In this document: positions 1 to 7,929 of the stretch, piece after piece
Layout: the number at the start of each line of letters is the position of its first letter
Numbering within the stretch: the stretch's first letter is position 1
DNA from: JAFMKE01 sp047621945
GTDB lineage: Bacteria; Bacteroidota; Bacteroidia; Chitinophagales; UBA8649
Assembly (NCBI GenBank): GCA_047621945.1
Contig: JBLHMK010000021.1
Span: 1 to 27,148, forward strand
DNA: 27,148 nucleotides
Direction: 5' to 3'
Position numbers and translations under genes: made by a program
The notes under the pieces: generated by a model
Databases searched by the model: none
Seen by the model: only the letters and a program-made list of their open reading frames with translations
Told to the model about the DNA's origin: nothing

Positions 1-1042
1 ATTGAATAGCAAATCCATTTAAATGAATATCTTCTTGCTTATTGATAAAAATACTTGGATGACTTAATGGAAGTCCGTCGGCAATTAGAATTTGAGTTCT
101 AACAATATCTATACCTGTTACTTCTTCGGTAATTGTATGTTCTACCTGAATTCTAGGGTTGACTTCAATGAAGTAAATATTCTCCTCTTTATCAACTAAG
201 AATTCAACCGTACCCGCGTTATAGTATCCAACATACTTACCAATTTTTAGTGCAAACTCATACAGCTTATCCTTTGTTTCTTGCTTTAATGATGGTGCGG
301 GAGCAACCTCAACTACTTTTTGAAATCTACGTTGAACCGAACAATCCCTTTCATAAAGGTGCACTAAATGCCCTTGATGATCACCTAGCAATTGAACTTC
401 AATATGTTTCGGGTTTTCGATAAACTTCTCTAGAAAGATGGTGTCAATACCAAAGGCCTTTTTTGCTTCACTTTTCGACTCGTTGAATGCCTTAACTAGT
501 TCATCATCGTTTCTTACTACACGCATTCCCCTGCCCCCGCCACCTGCAGCAGCCTTTACCATTATAGGGTAAGTGATTTTTTCAGCTTCTTTGACTGCGG
601 CTTGTGCATCGGCAACATCTAACTGACTACCTTCAACAACTGGGACATTTGTGGCCCGAGCAATTTTCTTTGCGGCCACTTTATCTCCAAGTTGCTCCAT
701 TGATTCTGGAGAAGGACCAATAAAGATGATTCCTTCGTCCCGACATCGTTTAGCAAAAATTACATTTTCAGATAAAAAACCGTAGCCAGGATGTATCGCA
801 TCAATATTTTTTTGTTTAGCTAAACTAATTATCTCCTCAATATCTAAATATGGCTTTAAAGGCTCCTCAAGCTCACCAATTTGATAAGCCTCATCTGCCT
901 TATAGCGATGTAAAGAGTATCGATCTTCATAGGTATATAATGCTACTGTTCGAATTTTCAACTCGGTAGCTGCTCTAAATACTCTTATGGCTATTTCACC
1001 ACGATTGGCAACGAGTAGGCGTTTTATTTTTAAATCCTGCAT
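1..1042 (-). CDS. pyc: Pyruvate carboxylase, N-terminal part (partial, cut by left edge)
   Basis: The 347 visible residues form a biotin carboxylase module, which uses ATP and bicarbonate to carboxylate biotin; in pyruvate carboxylase the carboxyl group then goes to pyruvate, giving oxaloacetate (anaplerosis, cytoplasm). In order: the N-terminal domain with RLLVANRGEIAIRVF at residues 8-22, the ATP-grasp glycine loop GGGGRGM at 167-173, and the catalytic stretch EVNPRIQVEH at 293-302. The segment YTYEDRYSLHRYKADEAY (about 36-53) and EVNPR, rather than the EMNTR usual in AccC, favour pyruvate carboxylase over acetyl-CoA carboxylase; this is a family-knowledge judgement, since the carboxyltransferase and biotinyl domains lie outside the window. 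The ATG at 1042 is chosen because the conserved domain begins only seven residues later and a promoter box sits just upstream. The reading frame is open to base 1. Confidence 0.9.
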   Translation of the reverse strand, partial: MQDLKIKRLLVANRGEIAIRVFRAATELKIRTVALYTYEDRYSLHRYKADEAYQIGELEEPLKPYLDIEEIISLAKQKNIDAIHPGYGFLSENVIFAKRCRDEGIIFIGPSPESMEQLGDKVAAKKIARATNVPVVEGSQLDVADAQAAVKEAEKITYPIMVKAAAGGGGRGMRVVRNDDELVKAFNESKSEAKKAFGIDTIFLEKFIENPKHIEVQLLGDHQGHLVHLYERDCSVQRRFQKVVEVAPAPSLKQETKDKLYEFALKIGKYVGYYNAGTVEFLVDKEENIYFIEVNPRIQVEHTITEEVTGIDIVRTQILIADGLPLSHPSIFINKQEDIHLNGFAIQ

Positions 1043-1049
1043 AGTTACA

Positions 1050-1081
1050 CAAATATACAATTCAGACTTCGTAATTAGCAA
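1050..1081 (-). promoter_or_regulatory. Candidate Bacteroidota promoter for pyc
   Basis: On the minus strand a TTG (1081-1079) is followed after 21 bases by TATATTTG (1057-1050), an exact match to the Bacteroidota -7 consensus TAnnTTTG. The box ends only seven bases before the ATG at 1042, so the mRNA would have almost no leader. Motif and spacing are seen; promoter activity is inferred. Confidence 0.55.
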
Positions 1082-1125
1082 GTATTCTTATGGGTTTATC
1101 CACGCATTTTAGGATACGAATTAAT

Positions 1126-1920
1126 TCAATGCTCGATTAGAATACCTGCCCACATTAAGGCATGCTGATTTAGGCCTTCTCTGTTAAAATGGCAATCATC
1201 GTAACGCCATTCAAAACCTAAAAGATCTGTATTCGGCCCGTTGAAAACACCTAACGCATCATTAGCCAAAGCAATTTGAGCATTTTGTAGAAAAGGGTCA
1301 ATTGGAATCCAAGCACAACGAGTTGCTGCTGCTATAAAAATCGGCGCATCTATTCCTAGAGAACGAATGTAACGAGTCAGAAGTATAAAATTAGTAGAAT
1401 ACGCTTCCGCATTTTGAATAGGATCAGCACCTGGGCTGAGTGCACTATTATTAGATTCCCCTTGATGCCAAAGCACATGAGTGACCTTCAATGGCTCATT
1501 TTGTAATGCTTGGATTTGATTGGTAAGCAAATAATTAAGATTTCCACCTGGAACCCATTGTTCAATTGCTGTTCCACCTCTTGCTACTGGTGCAACAATA
1601 ATGTGCTTAGCAAAATCTTTCTCCAGTAGTTGGTCTGCCATCCTTGACCATACACTTCCTCCAGCCCCATCCGAGCCATGCAAAGGATCCTTAAGTTCAT
1701 AGAAATTACCCAGATCAAAATTGCTCATGTTTTCGCAATTAGGCACATATAGCTGATTGCCAAAATTTGCCGCATTTGATTGCCCTATTACTAAAATAAC
1801 GGCCGTATCGAATTGCGCATTATCTACCGCACAAAAATATCGATTCTCCCCTTCTAATGGCAAATCTTCCGAACACGCCATAAGCAGTGCTAAGCATAAA
1901 TAACTGATTAGTCTTACCAT
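1126..1920 (-). CDS. Lipoprotein SGNH-type esterase, sialate O-acetylesterase-like
   Basis: A 264-residue predicted lipoprotein. Residues 1-15 are hydrophobic and end in the lipobox LLMAC, with Cys16 as the lipidated residue. The rest resembles the SASA/DUF303 carbohydrate-esterase family: the nucleophile block IGQSN (Ser48), the conserved WHQGESN at 151-157, and a late Asp-x-His (DDCH, His244) completing a catalytic set. Such enzymes remove acetyl groups from sugars or sialic acids; the substrate here is unknown. A longer frame exists from a TTG at 1947, but that codon lies inside the hairpin of the upstream terminator and adds residues before the signal peptide, so the ATG at 1920 is preferred. 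It follows a TonB receptor gene, which may suggest handling of an imported glycan, but no SusD or glycoside hydrolase is nearby. Confidence 0.78.
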   Translation of the reverse strand: MVRLISYLCLALLMACSEDLPLEGENRYFCAVDNAQFDTAVILVIGQSNAANFGNQLYVPNCENMSNFDLGNFYELKDPLHGSDGAGGSVWSRMADQLLEKDFAKHIIVAPVARGGTAIEQWVPGGNLNYLLTNQIQALQNEPLKVTHVLWHQGESNNSALSPGADPIQNAEAYSTNFILLTRYIRSLGIDAPIFIAAATRCAWIPIDPFLQNAQIALANDALGVFNGPNTDLLGFEWRYDDCHFNREGLNQHALMWAGILIEH

Positions 1921-1931
1921 AAGCTTAAAAT

Positions 1932-1966
1932 AAGAAGAGCCATTCAAAATTTGAATAGCTCTTCTT
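1932..1966 (-). terminator. Rho-independent terminator after the TonB receptor gene
   Basis: Minus strand: AAGAAGAGCTATTCAAA pairs with TTTGAATGGCTCTTCTT, a stem of about 17 bp with one G-T pair and a tight loop, followed by ATTTT. It lies 22 bases after the receptor stop and only about 11 bases before the preferred start of the esterase gene, so it probably separates their expression. Confidence 0.75.
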
Positions 1967-1988
1967 CTAGTTGTTTTAAAAATTGCGC

Positions 1989-4814
1989 TTACTCACTTTT
2001 GTTTTTCTTTCCTCCGATGGAGTACTTAAAGGTGTGAGAAATTTTCATCATTGCGTAGAATCCGATAAAAGGAGTTCCTGGGAAACGTTGAAATTCATTA
2101 TTAGTAATGTTATAGAATGTACCACTAATGATTGTATTCTCTGAAAAATTAGGGCGGTAGGTGACGTTTAAATCTAATAAGTTAGCCGCACTTACGTCTC
2201 CAACATAAATTGCAGAATTTGCAGGGAAAGCATCTTGCCATCTCCAGCTAAGTCCAGCTCCAATACCTGTTTCACCGATATTAGCTGCTTCAACAGCAAA
2301 AGATGTTTTGTACTTAGGTGCATTTAAAGCCACAAAGCCACCTGAAGCACCAGCCAAAGGAATTCTGTCTTTATTTACAAAAGAGAACATTCCTGAAAGT
2401 GTTAAAGTTGTTTCCTTAATTTTCTCAACATACGTAGCACCTAAATCAGCTCCAGCTACATCAACTTCACCTAAATTAACATAGGTTAGAATCAAATCTG
2501 AATTGACTAAATCATTATCAGGAGCAACAGTACCTAATGAGAATGCATTTGTTGCACCAACTAACCATTCACTAATTGAAACTCCACTAGCTTGGGCTAA
2601 AGAATTCAAAGCTCCAGTGATTAGCGTATTTGTCCCTGCTAAATTCGCTTCTACTACAGGAATAAGTTCCTGAGCTAAAGCAGCATCCTCATACATTACT
2701 CTATATGATGCAGGAGAAAGAGGACTTACGAAGTTGCTAATCCGTGTATAGTACAAATCAGCAGAAACGAATAGTTTATCTTTAATTATTCCTTTATACC
2801 CTATTTCCATTGTTTGGGTAACTGTACTTTGAATAGCGTCTAAATCATTTAAAGCGGTATAGTCATATTCTTCATTTGTAATAAAGTCAATTACTTTTCT
2901 ATCAACGTTATCATTTAATGAAGAACTTGCGGTAGATAAATTACCTGTTAAGTTTACCAATTCATCTTTAACAAAAGCTAGTTGAGCCACATCTGGATTC
3001 TCCCCATAAAATTGAGCAGCAATCAATCCTGTTAATGAATTTAAGAATCCATCAAAGTGCACATTATTATTAGACAAATTACTTACACTATACCACTGGT
3101 TGTCATAAGGACTCTTGAACTGAGCAAACCCATCTCCGCCTCTATTGTAATTGAAACCTGAAGGATTTCCCAATCCCCTAGCTATAATTCCATTTGGAAC
3201 AAACAACTGTGGTAAATCTAATGCAGTATTTAATGCAGAAGGTGCACTAAAGGCTCTGTTATATGTAATACGCGCTGTATGTCGAGGAGTTGGCTTATAT
3301 ACCAATGCGGCTCTTGGCGAGATAAAGAATTCATTAATTCTATCTTGGTAGTCACCTCTTAAAGCTCCTAAAAGATCCAATTTTTCGTTCACATGATATT
3401 CTGCTTGACCATAAGCACCTATTTGATTAATGTTATCATCATCTTCATATCGACCATAAATCGTTCCATTTGAAATAGGACGAGTTAAGATGGCATCAAG
3501 CCCATAAGTAAAGTCAAACATTTGCTTGTACTTTGAATTATGTTGTAGTTGGATACCGTGTAGTTTTGATTTATCTGCCAGCGTTTGAAACTGATAAGGT
3601 TGAGGATCTGTAGCATCAACTTGACTAATCAGATAAGTGTCACCAGAATTACTTGCATTCACAAAGTAGTTCAAGAATAAGTTTTTCCATCTAGCTCTTA
3701 ACTGTCCGTAAGTATAACCCCATCCGACACCTTGCGCGGCCCCTAAACCAGTTAATTCTAAGTTAGTGGTATTGGCATAACCAGCGCTAAACGTTAAATC
3801 AATGTCTTTCGTTACCGCATAATCAATACGAGCGTCAAAATTATATTTTTGAATAAAAAAGTCGCGATCGAAAGATTGAATGCCTTGCGCCGTATCCACT
3901 TCAAAACGAACGCCATCCTTTACCGTTCCAAAGAGAAATGATGAACCAATTGCCGGTTCTCTTGGGTCATAATATTCAAAATCATGCCCTTGCATATATC
4001 CAGCAGAAACCTTAAAGCCAATTTTATCATTAATTTTTTGCGCATGACGAATACTAGGAGCCCAAACACTTCGACTACCACCAGTCATACTAATTGTAGT
4101 TTCCGCATTATGATCACCCTTCATATTAAGAGGTGACTTGGTAATGATATGCAATACCCCGTCAGCCGCATTCGGCCCGTACAAAGCTGAGCCAGGACCA
4201 CGAATAACTTCAATTTTCTCAATATCATCATTTCCACCAGGCATTAATTGAAAAGCATTTACTTTCAAGGAAGGTACCTGACCGATTCTATTATCAACCA
4301 TTGTTAGCATTGATCCAGAAAAGATATTATTAAAACCCCTAACAGAGACATTTGAAGAAACTAAACCTGTTGGCATTACATCTACACCAGGAACACTTTT
4401 CAAATTATCTGTTGCTACAACAGCTGCTGTATTCTCAATTTTCGTTGAGTTAATTAGTGTAACTGAAGCAGGAGCATCTAATACTCTCTCTTTTCTCTTT
4501 GAAGCAGAAACAACAACGGCGTCTAAGCCAATCTCATCCACTTCCATTTTATGATTAATTTTGCCTCCAGTGTAAGCAACGGTTTTATCGCGATACCCTA
4601 CAAATTTGAAGACTACTGATGGATTTTCAATAGTTAAGTCTAGTGTATACTTGCCGTCGAAATCTGTTGTTGTTCCGTTGTAAGTATTCTTTTCAATTAC
4701 ATTAACCCCAAAAAGAGGCTCTCCATTTTCATCTGAAACGGTTCCTGTAACTGATTGGGCGATTAGGCCGTACATCCCTAAAAGACATGTGATTAGCACG
4801 TACATCTTTTTCAT
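1989..4814 (-). CDS. TonB-dependent outer-membrane receptor with CarboxypepD_reg-like N-terminus
   Basis: A 941-residue outer-membrane transporter that would import an unknown ligand using TonB/ExbBD energy. Seen in order: a signal peptide (about 1-19, ending LIAQ), a carboxypeptidase-D regulatory-like beta-sandwich (about 22-103, with VTGTVSDENGEPLFGVNV), a plug domain (about 105-230, with SVRGF and EVIRGPGSALYGPNAADGV), and a long beta-barrel with many aromatic, alternating strands. The C-terminus reads KISHTFKYSIGGKKNKSE, so the last barrel strand is followed by a short basic tail rather than ending in an aromatic residue. It lacks a neighbouring SusD gene, so I do not call it SusC. A strong terminator follows, and a TAGATTTG box precedes the start. 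The ligand cannot be told from the sequence. Confidence 0.88.
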   Translation of the reverse strand: MKKMYVLITCLLGMYGLIAQSVTGTVSDENGEPLFGVNVIEKNTYNGTTTDFDGKYTLDLTIENPSVVFKFVGYRDKTVAYTGGKINHKMEVDEIGLDAVVVSASKRKERVLDAPASVTLINSTKIENTAAVVATDNLKSVPGVDVMPTGLVSSNVSVRGFNNIFSGSMLTMVDNRIGQVPSLKVNAFQLMPGGNDDIEKIEVIRGPGSALYGPNAADGVLHIITKSPLNMKGDHNAETTISMTGGSRSVWAPSIRHAQKINDKIGFKVSAGYMQGHDFEYYDPREPAIGSSFLFGTVKDGVRFEVDTAQGIQSFDRDFFIQKYNFDARIDYAVTKDIDLTFSAGYANTTNLELTGLGAAQGVGWGYTYGQLRARWKNLFLNYFVNASNSGDTYLISQVDATDPQPYQFQTLADKSKLHGIQLQHNSKYKQMFDFTYGLDAILTRPISNGTIYGRYEDDDNINQIGAYGQAEYHVNEKLDLLGALRGDYQDRINEFFISPRAALVYKPTPRHTARITYNRAFSAPSALNTALDLPQLFVPNGIIARGLGNPSGFNYNRGGDGFAQFKSPYDNQWYSVSNLSNNNVHFDGFLNSLTGLIAAQFYGENPDVAQLAFVKDELVNLTGNLSTASSSLNDNVDRKVIDFITNEEYDYTALNDLDAIQSTVTQTMEIGYKGIIKDKLFVSADLYYTRISNFVSPLSPASYRVMYEDAALAQELIPVVEANLAGTNTLITGALNSLAQASGVSISEWLVGATNAFSLGTVAPDNDLVNSDLILTYVNLGEVDVAGADLGATYVEKIKETTLTLSGMFSFVNKDRIPLAGASGGFVALNAPKYKTSFAVEAANIGETGIGAGLSWRWQDAFPANSAIYVGDVSAANLLDLNVTYRPNFSENTIISGTFYNITNNEFQRFPGTPFIGFYAMMKISHTFKYSIGGKKNKSE

Positions 4815-4834
4815 ATTGTTAAATTTGGTTAAAG

Positions 4835-4842
4835 CAAATCTA
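4835..4842 (-). promoter_or_regulatory. Candidate -7 box for the TonB receptor gene
   Basis: The minus strand reads TAGATTTG, an exact TAnnTTTG match, 20 bases before the ATG. No convincing -33 TTG lies at the usual distance. The box is part of an imperfect inverted repeat (AGCAAATCTAG near 4834 against CTTTAGTTTGCT near 4854-4865), which could be an operator. Confidence 0.4.
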
Positions 4843-4956
4843 GAAATATTTTCTTTAGTTTGCTACTTAATTACAAACAAAAGTGCTAATAGGTGTACTA
4901 ATTCGTGTAACTATTACAAAAAAGGGACAAAACAAGGGCTCTACCTAATTTTAAAC

Positions 4957-4991
4957 AAAAAAAACATCCGTCAAGAACGGATGTTTTTTTT
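4957..4991. terminator. Perfect A/T-flanked hairpin terminator downstream of the ompA-like gene
   Basis: AAAAAAAACATCCG and CGGATGTTTTTTTT form a perfect 14-bp stem around a seven-base loop (TCAAGAA). Having A8 on one side and T8 on the other, it would work in either direction; its obvious client is the minus-strand OmpA-family gene ending at 5009. Confidence 0.88.
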
Positions 4992-5008
4992 ATGATTTTA
5001 AAAGAATC

Positions 5009-6838
5009 TTATTTATTAGATCCTGCTTTAATTCCTGGATGTGGAGAAGCTGGACTACTTTCACCTGCATCACCTGGTGCAGCTTGTTCCAACATCACTT
5101 TTCTTTCTTTGTACTGCTCTATGCTTGAAGTAGCTGCTGCGTTTGCTTCACCGTCATATTTAGCAATAAATCTACTCTTATCGATACCATACTTCTCATT
5201 AAGGTAGTCAATTACAGCGTTAACTCTATTCCATGATAATTGCTCATTATACTTTTCATTATCATCTTTATCTGTCATACCTGTTGCCTTAATTTTCAAA
5301 TCAGGGCATAAAGTCATCTTATCCGCTAAGTTGTATAAATGCGCATAAAATTCAGGTTTGATATTGTACTTGTCTTTATCAAAATGCACTGATGGTAAGA
5401 TTACCTCATCACAATTAAAAGCCGCATTTGCGTCGAACGCAGGAGGAGTTGGAGGCAATTGAGCAATACCTTTTTCATTTACAGGAACCCCTGGTGGTGA
5501 AAATGGCTCATCATCATTTACATCTAGAACACCATCAGCATCACTATCCAGAGCAATACCTTTTGGACTTACAGGAGCTCCTTCTGGAGTGTCTGCTTCT
5601 TGATCTAACCTATTTGGAACACCATCTCCATCATCATCTTTCAACAGCTCTTCTATCGCTCTTTCTGGATCGTTCTCCGCAATTTTTTGGTAGGTGTAAT
5701 GCATCGGATTTAACATAGTTAAAGGCTCCGTTTTCTTCTTTCCTACTAATTTAAAACTAAGGCCAGTTGTAAATGTAGAATACGTATCAAAGTTTGCCGT
5801 CAGTGTACCTGTTTCTTCCCATCTCATCCCATCTAAATCATCATTTCTAGTAGCCATCATTCTAGCTTCGATATCCAAATCTACCACTCTACCTAATCTA
5901 AATGTAAGACCTGCACCCCCTCCAAAGACTGGCAGGAAATCAAAACTTGAACCTAAGAATCCTTCCCCTTCAGCAACCGATCTTTCCGCTCGGGTTTCAT
6001 ACACTCCATTTCTCAAGTCGTTCAACGCATTATTGACATCCTTTTTCGATCCGTCAAAATCTATAGTTGAATAATCATAAGCGTTACCATTTTCATCCAA
6101 TTGATCATACCAAGTAGTAAACATCATTCCACCTGCAGAAGCAAATATGTTAAATAAAACTTTAGTTCTTTCCTTGTGATATTTAACATTCCCAAAAGAG
6201 ACTAAAGCGTCCATGGTCATATCATGAGCGACCGTGTGAGAATTATGAGCTAATTTATTGATGCCGTTAGCTGTGTAATTCGTTCCAATTTCAGGAACAA
6301 TCCTTGAAAATTGAGAAGAAATACTGGAAAGCTCAGTGTCTGTATTCCACATTTCCATAAAGTGGTAACTCATCCTTAAAGCAAACATATAATTGAAGGA
6401 CTTTTTAACATTCACTCCTACCGTGTAGCCAGGAACAAAGGGCTTCGCCCCCCCCAAGAAATTAGGACTAATATCACCATTTACTGAGGCCAAGCCACCA
6501 ACGACCCCTAACTGCCAAGCATTTTTGGGTTTTGCTGGAAAGTAATATTCTTTATTCACATAAGCATCTTGCTGCTCTTTCTTCTTCTTTTTTTGATTGA
6601 AGCCTTGTTCTACATCGTAAAAAGGCATAGATGGTTTGGAAACTTCTCGTCGCTCTTGAAGTTGATAATCATCTCCTTCAGGTTGTGAAATGAATACAGC
6701 CTCTATTTCACTCTTATCTTTAGACTCCTTTTTGCTCTTGGTCTCTTTGTCCGCTTTCTTATCTTTTGCGCCACCATCTTGCGCGTAAGCACCGAAGACA
6801 AAAAGTGAACTTAACATTATTATTAATAGATTTTTCAT
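5009..6838 (-). CDS. OmpA-family outer-membrane protein with Asp-rich TSP3-like linker
   Basis: A 609-residue envelope protein that would tie the outer membrane to peptidoglycan. Seen in order: a signal peptide (1-19, ending GAYAQ), a highly charged Lys/Asp/Glu stretch (about 22-47), a region that looks like an outer-membrane beta-barrel (about 108-366), Asp-rich calcium-binding-type repeats (DDDGDGVPN and DSDADGVLD, about 398-455), and a C-terminal OmpA domain (about 476-585) holding the peptidoglycan-binding residues in GMTDKDDNEKYNEQLSWNR. Cys476 and Cys511 could form a disulphide. An Ala/Pro/Ser tail of about 24 residues follows. It is a single-gene unit: a TAGATTTG box upstream and a perfect terminator downstream. 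Architecture is clear; the partner and exact role are not. Confidence 0.88.
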   Translation of the reverse strand: MKNLLIIMLSSLFVFGAYAQDGGAKDKKADKETKSKKESKDKSEIEAVFISQPEGDDYQLQERREVSKPSMPFYDVEQGFNQKKKKKEQQDAYVNKEYYFPAKPKNAWQLGVVGGLASVNGDISPNFLGGAKPFVPGYTVGVNVKKSFNYMFALRMSYHFMEMWNTDTELSSISSQFSRIVPEIGTNYTANGINKLAHNSHTVAHDMTMDALVSFGNVKYHKERTKVLFNIFASAGGMMFTTWYDQLDENGNAYDYSTIDFDGSKKDVNNALNDLRNGVYETRAERSVAEGEGFLGSSFDFLPVFGGGAGLTFRLGRVVDLDIEARMMATRNDDLDGMRWEETGTLTANFDTYSTFTTGLSFKLVGKKKTEPLTMLNPMHYTYQKIAENDPERAIEELLKDDDGDGVPNRLDQEADTPEGAPVSPKGIALDSDADGVLDVNDDEPFSPPGVPVNEKGIAQLPPTPPAFDANAAFNCDEVILPSVHFDKDKYNIKPEFYAHLYNLADKMTLCPDLKIKATGMTDKDDNEKYNEQLSWNRVNAVIDYLNEKYGIDKSRFIAKYDGEANAAATSSIEQYKERKVMLEQAAPGDAGESSPASPHPGIKAGSNK

Positions 6839-6886
6839 AGTCTTGTTTAATGTAAAATACTTTTAATTAATCTTTTAAATAATTAA

Positions 6887-6894
6887 CAAATCTA
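6887..6894 (-). promoter_or_regulatory. Candidate -7 box for the ompA-like gene
   Basis: TAGATTTG on the minus strand matches TAnnTTTG, with a TTG about 21 bases further upstream. It lies 48 bases before the ATG at 6838, predicting a leader of about 40 bases. Confidence 0.45.
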
Positions 6895-6945
6895 ATCTTA
6901 AAATCAAACAAAACCAACAAATTACAAGTTTATTTAATCCTAATA

Positions 6946-7929
6946 TTATACTACCCAAGTTTTGTTTCCTCTGATTAACGTACTGATATACGAGCTTTTA
7001 ACGGCAGTAGTTTCGTTAGTTACTTTACTTTCTAATTTTGCTTGAGCGAAAACAACTCCAAATATTTTTGGAAAAGCTACATCCCGCTCAACAATATTAC
7101 AAAGTATGGAAGCTTTTAATCGATCTGATTCATCATGAATCCATAATTCATCATCACTAAAATCCTTTCTTTCTACAATAACAGGCTTTAAGCCATCAAA
7201 TTTCAATGCCAACTCTTGATTATCACCAAAAACTAGAGGCTTACCATGTTCCATGAAAATTGTCTCAATCTTTTGAGAGCTCCTATCTGAGTATAATTGA
7301 AATGCCCCATCATTGAAAATATGGCAATTTTGATAAATCTCTAACAAGCTTGTTCCCTCATGCCCATGAGTTCTTTTCAGCATTTCTTGCAAGTGCTTTG
7401 CTTCACGGTCAATCGAACGAGCAATAAAAGTTGCTCCAGAACCAAACGCCAAACTTAAGGTATTGAAAGGAGTCTCCGTACTTCCAAAGGGACTCGACTT
7501 TGTTTTTATATTTTTTTTAGACGTAGGCGAATATTGGCCTTTAGTTAGTCCGTAAATTTCATTATTAAATAGTAACACATTCAAATTTAAGTCGCGTCGT
7601 AATAGATGAATCAGATGATTACCTCCTATAGACATTGAATCTCCATCTCCTGTAACTACCCAGATATCTAAATCTTTTCTACTTAAGCGTAATCCACTTG
7701 CAATAGCCGTAGCTCGACCATGAATACTATGCATTCCATAGGTATTCATATAGTAAGGGAATCGAGATGAACAGCCAATTCCTGAAATAAAAACTGTATT
7801 TGCAGGATCAGCATCAATACTTGCCAAGACATTCTGTGTTTGTTTAAGTATCGCAAAATCTCCACAACCAGGACACCATCTTAAGTCTTGATCACTAGCA
7901 AAATCTTTAGCTTTCAGTTTATCAATCAT
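6946..7929 (-). CDS. korB: 2-oxoacid:ferredoxin oxidoreductase, beta subunit (probably 2-oxoglutarate)
   Basis: A 327-residue beta subunit that binds thiamine diphosphate and one [4Fe-4S] cluster and, with the alpha subunit, oxidatively decarboxylates a 2-oxoacid to its CoA thioester while reducing ferredoxin. Seen: WCPGCG with Cys19 and Cys22, IGCSSR with Cys53, and QNCHIF with Cys202, which together match the four cluster ligands known in this family; and GDGD (94-97) plus NNEIYGLTKGQ for thiamine diphosphate and Mg2+. Its first bases overlap the end of korA by eight, so the two are translationally coupled. Preference for 2-oxoglutarate is a family-level guess; pyruvate or broad specificity is possible. 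I see no clear terminator in the 107 bases that follow. Confidence 0.9.
   Translation of the reverse strand: MIDKLKAKDFASDQDLRWCPGCGDFAILKQTQNVLASIDADPANTVFISGIGCSSRFPYYMNTYGMHSIHGRATAIASGLRLSRKDLDIWVVTGDGDSMSIGGNHLIHLLRRDLNLNVLLFNNEIYGLTKGQYSPTSKKNIKTKSSPFGSTETPFNTLSLAFGSGATFIARSIDREAKHLQEMLKRTHGHEGTSLLEIYQNCHIFNDGAFQLYSDRSSQKIETIFMEHGKPLVFGDNQELALKFDGLKPVIVERKDFSDDELWIHDESDRLKASILCNIVERDVAFPKIFGVVFAQAKLESKVTNETTAVKSSYISTLIRGNKTWVV

Noticed and set aside
1921..1947. TTG start at 1947 for the esterase lipoprotein
   Set aside because: It lies inside the terminator hairpin and puts extra residues before a good lipoprotein signal peptide; the ATG at 1920 fits better.
1126..4814. Polysaccharide utilisation locus built on the TonB receptor and esterase
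   Set aside because: There is no SusD, glycoside hydrolase or dedicated regulator in the window, and the receptor is not clearly SusC-like.
5428..5718. His/Leu-rich 96-residue frame on plus
   Set aside because: It is the antisense reading of the Asp-rich repeats and nearby parts of the OmpA-family gene, with no domain of its own.
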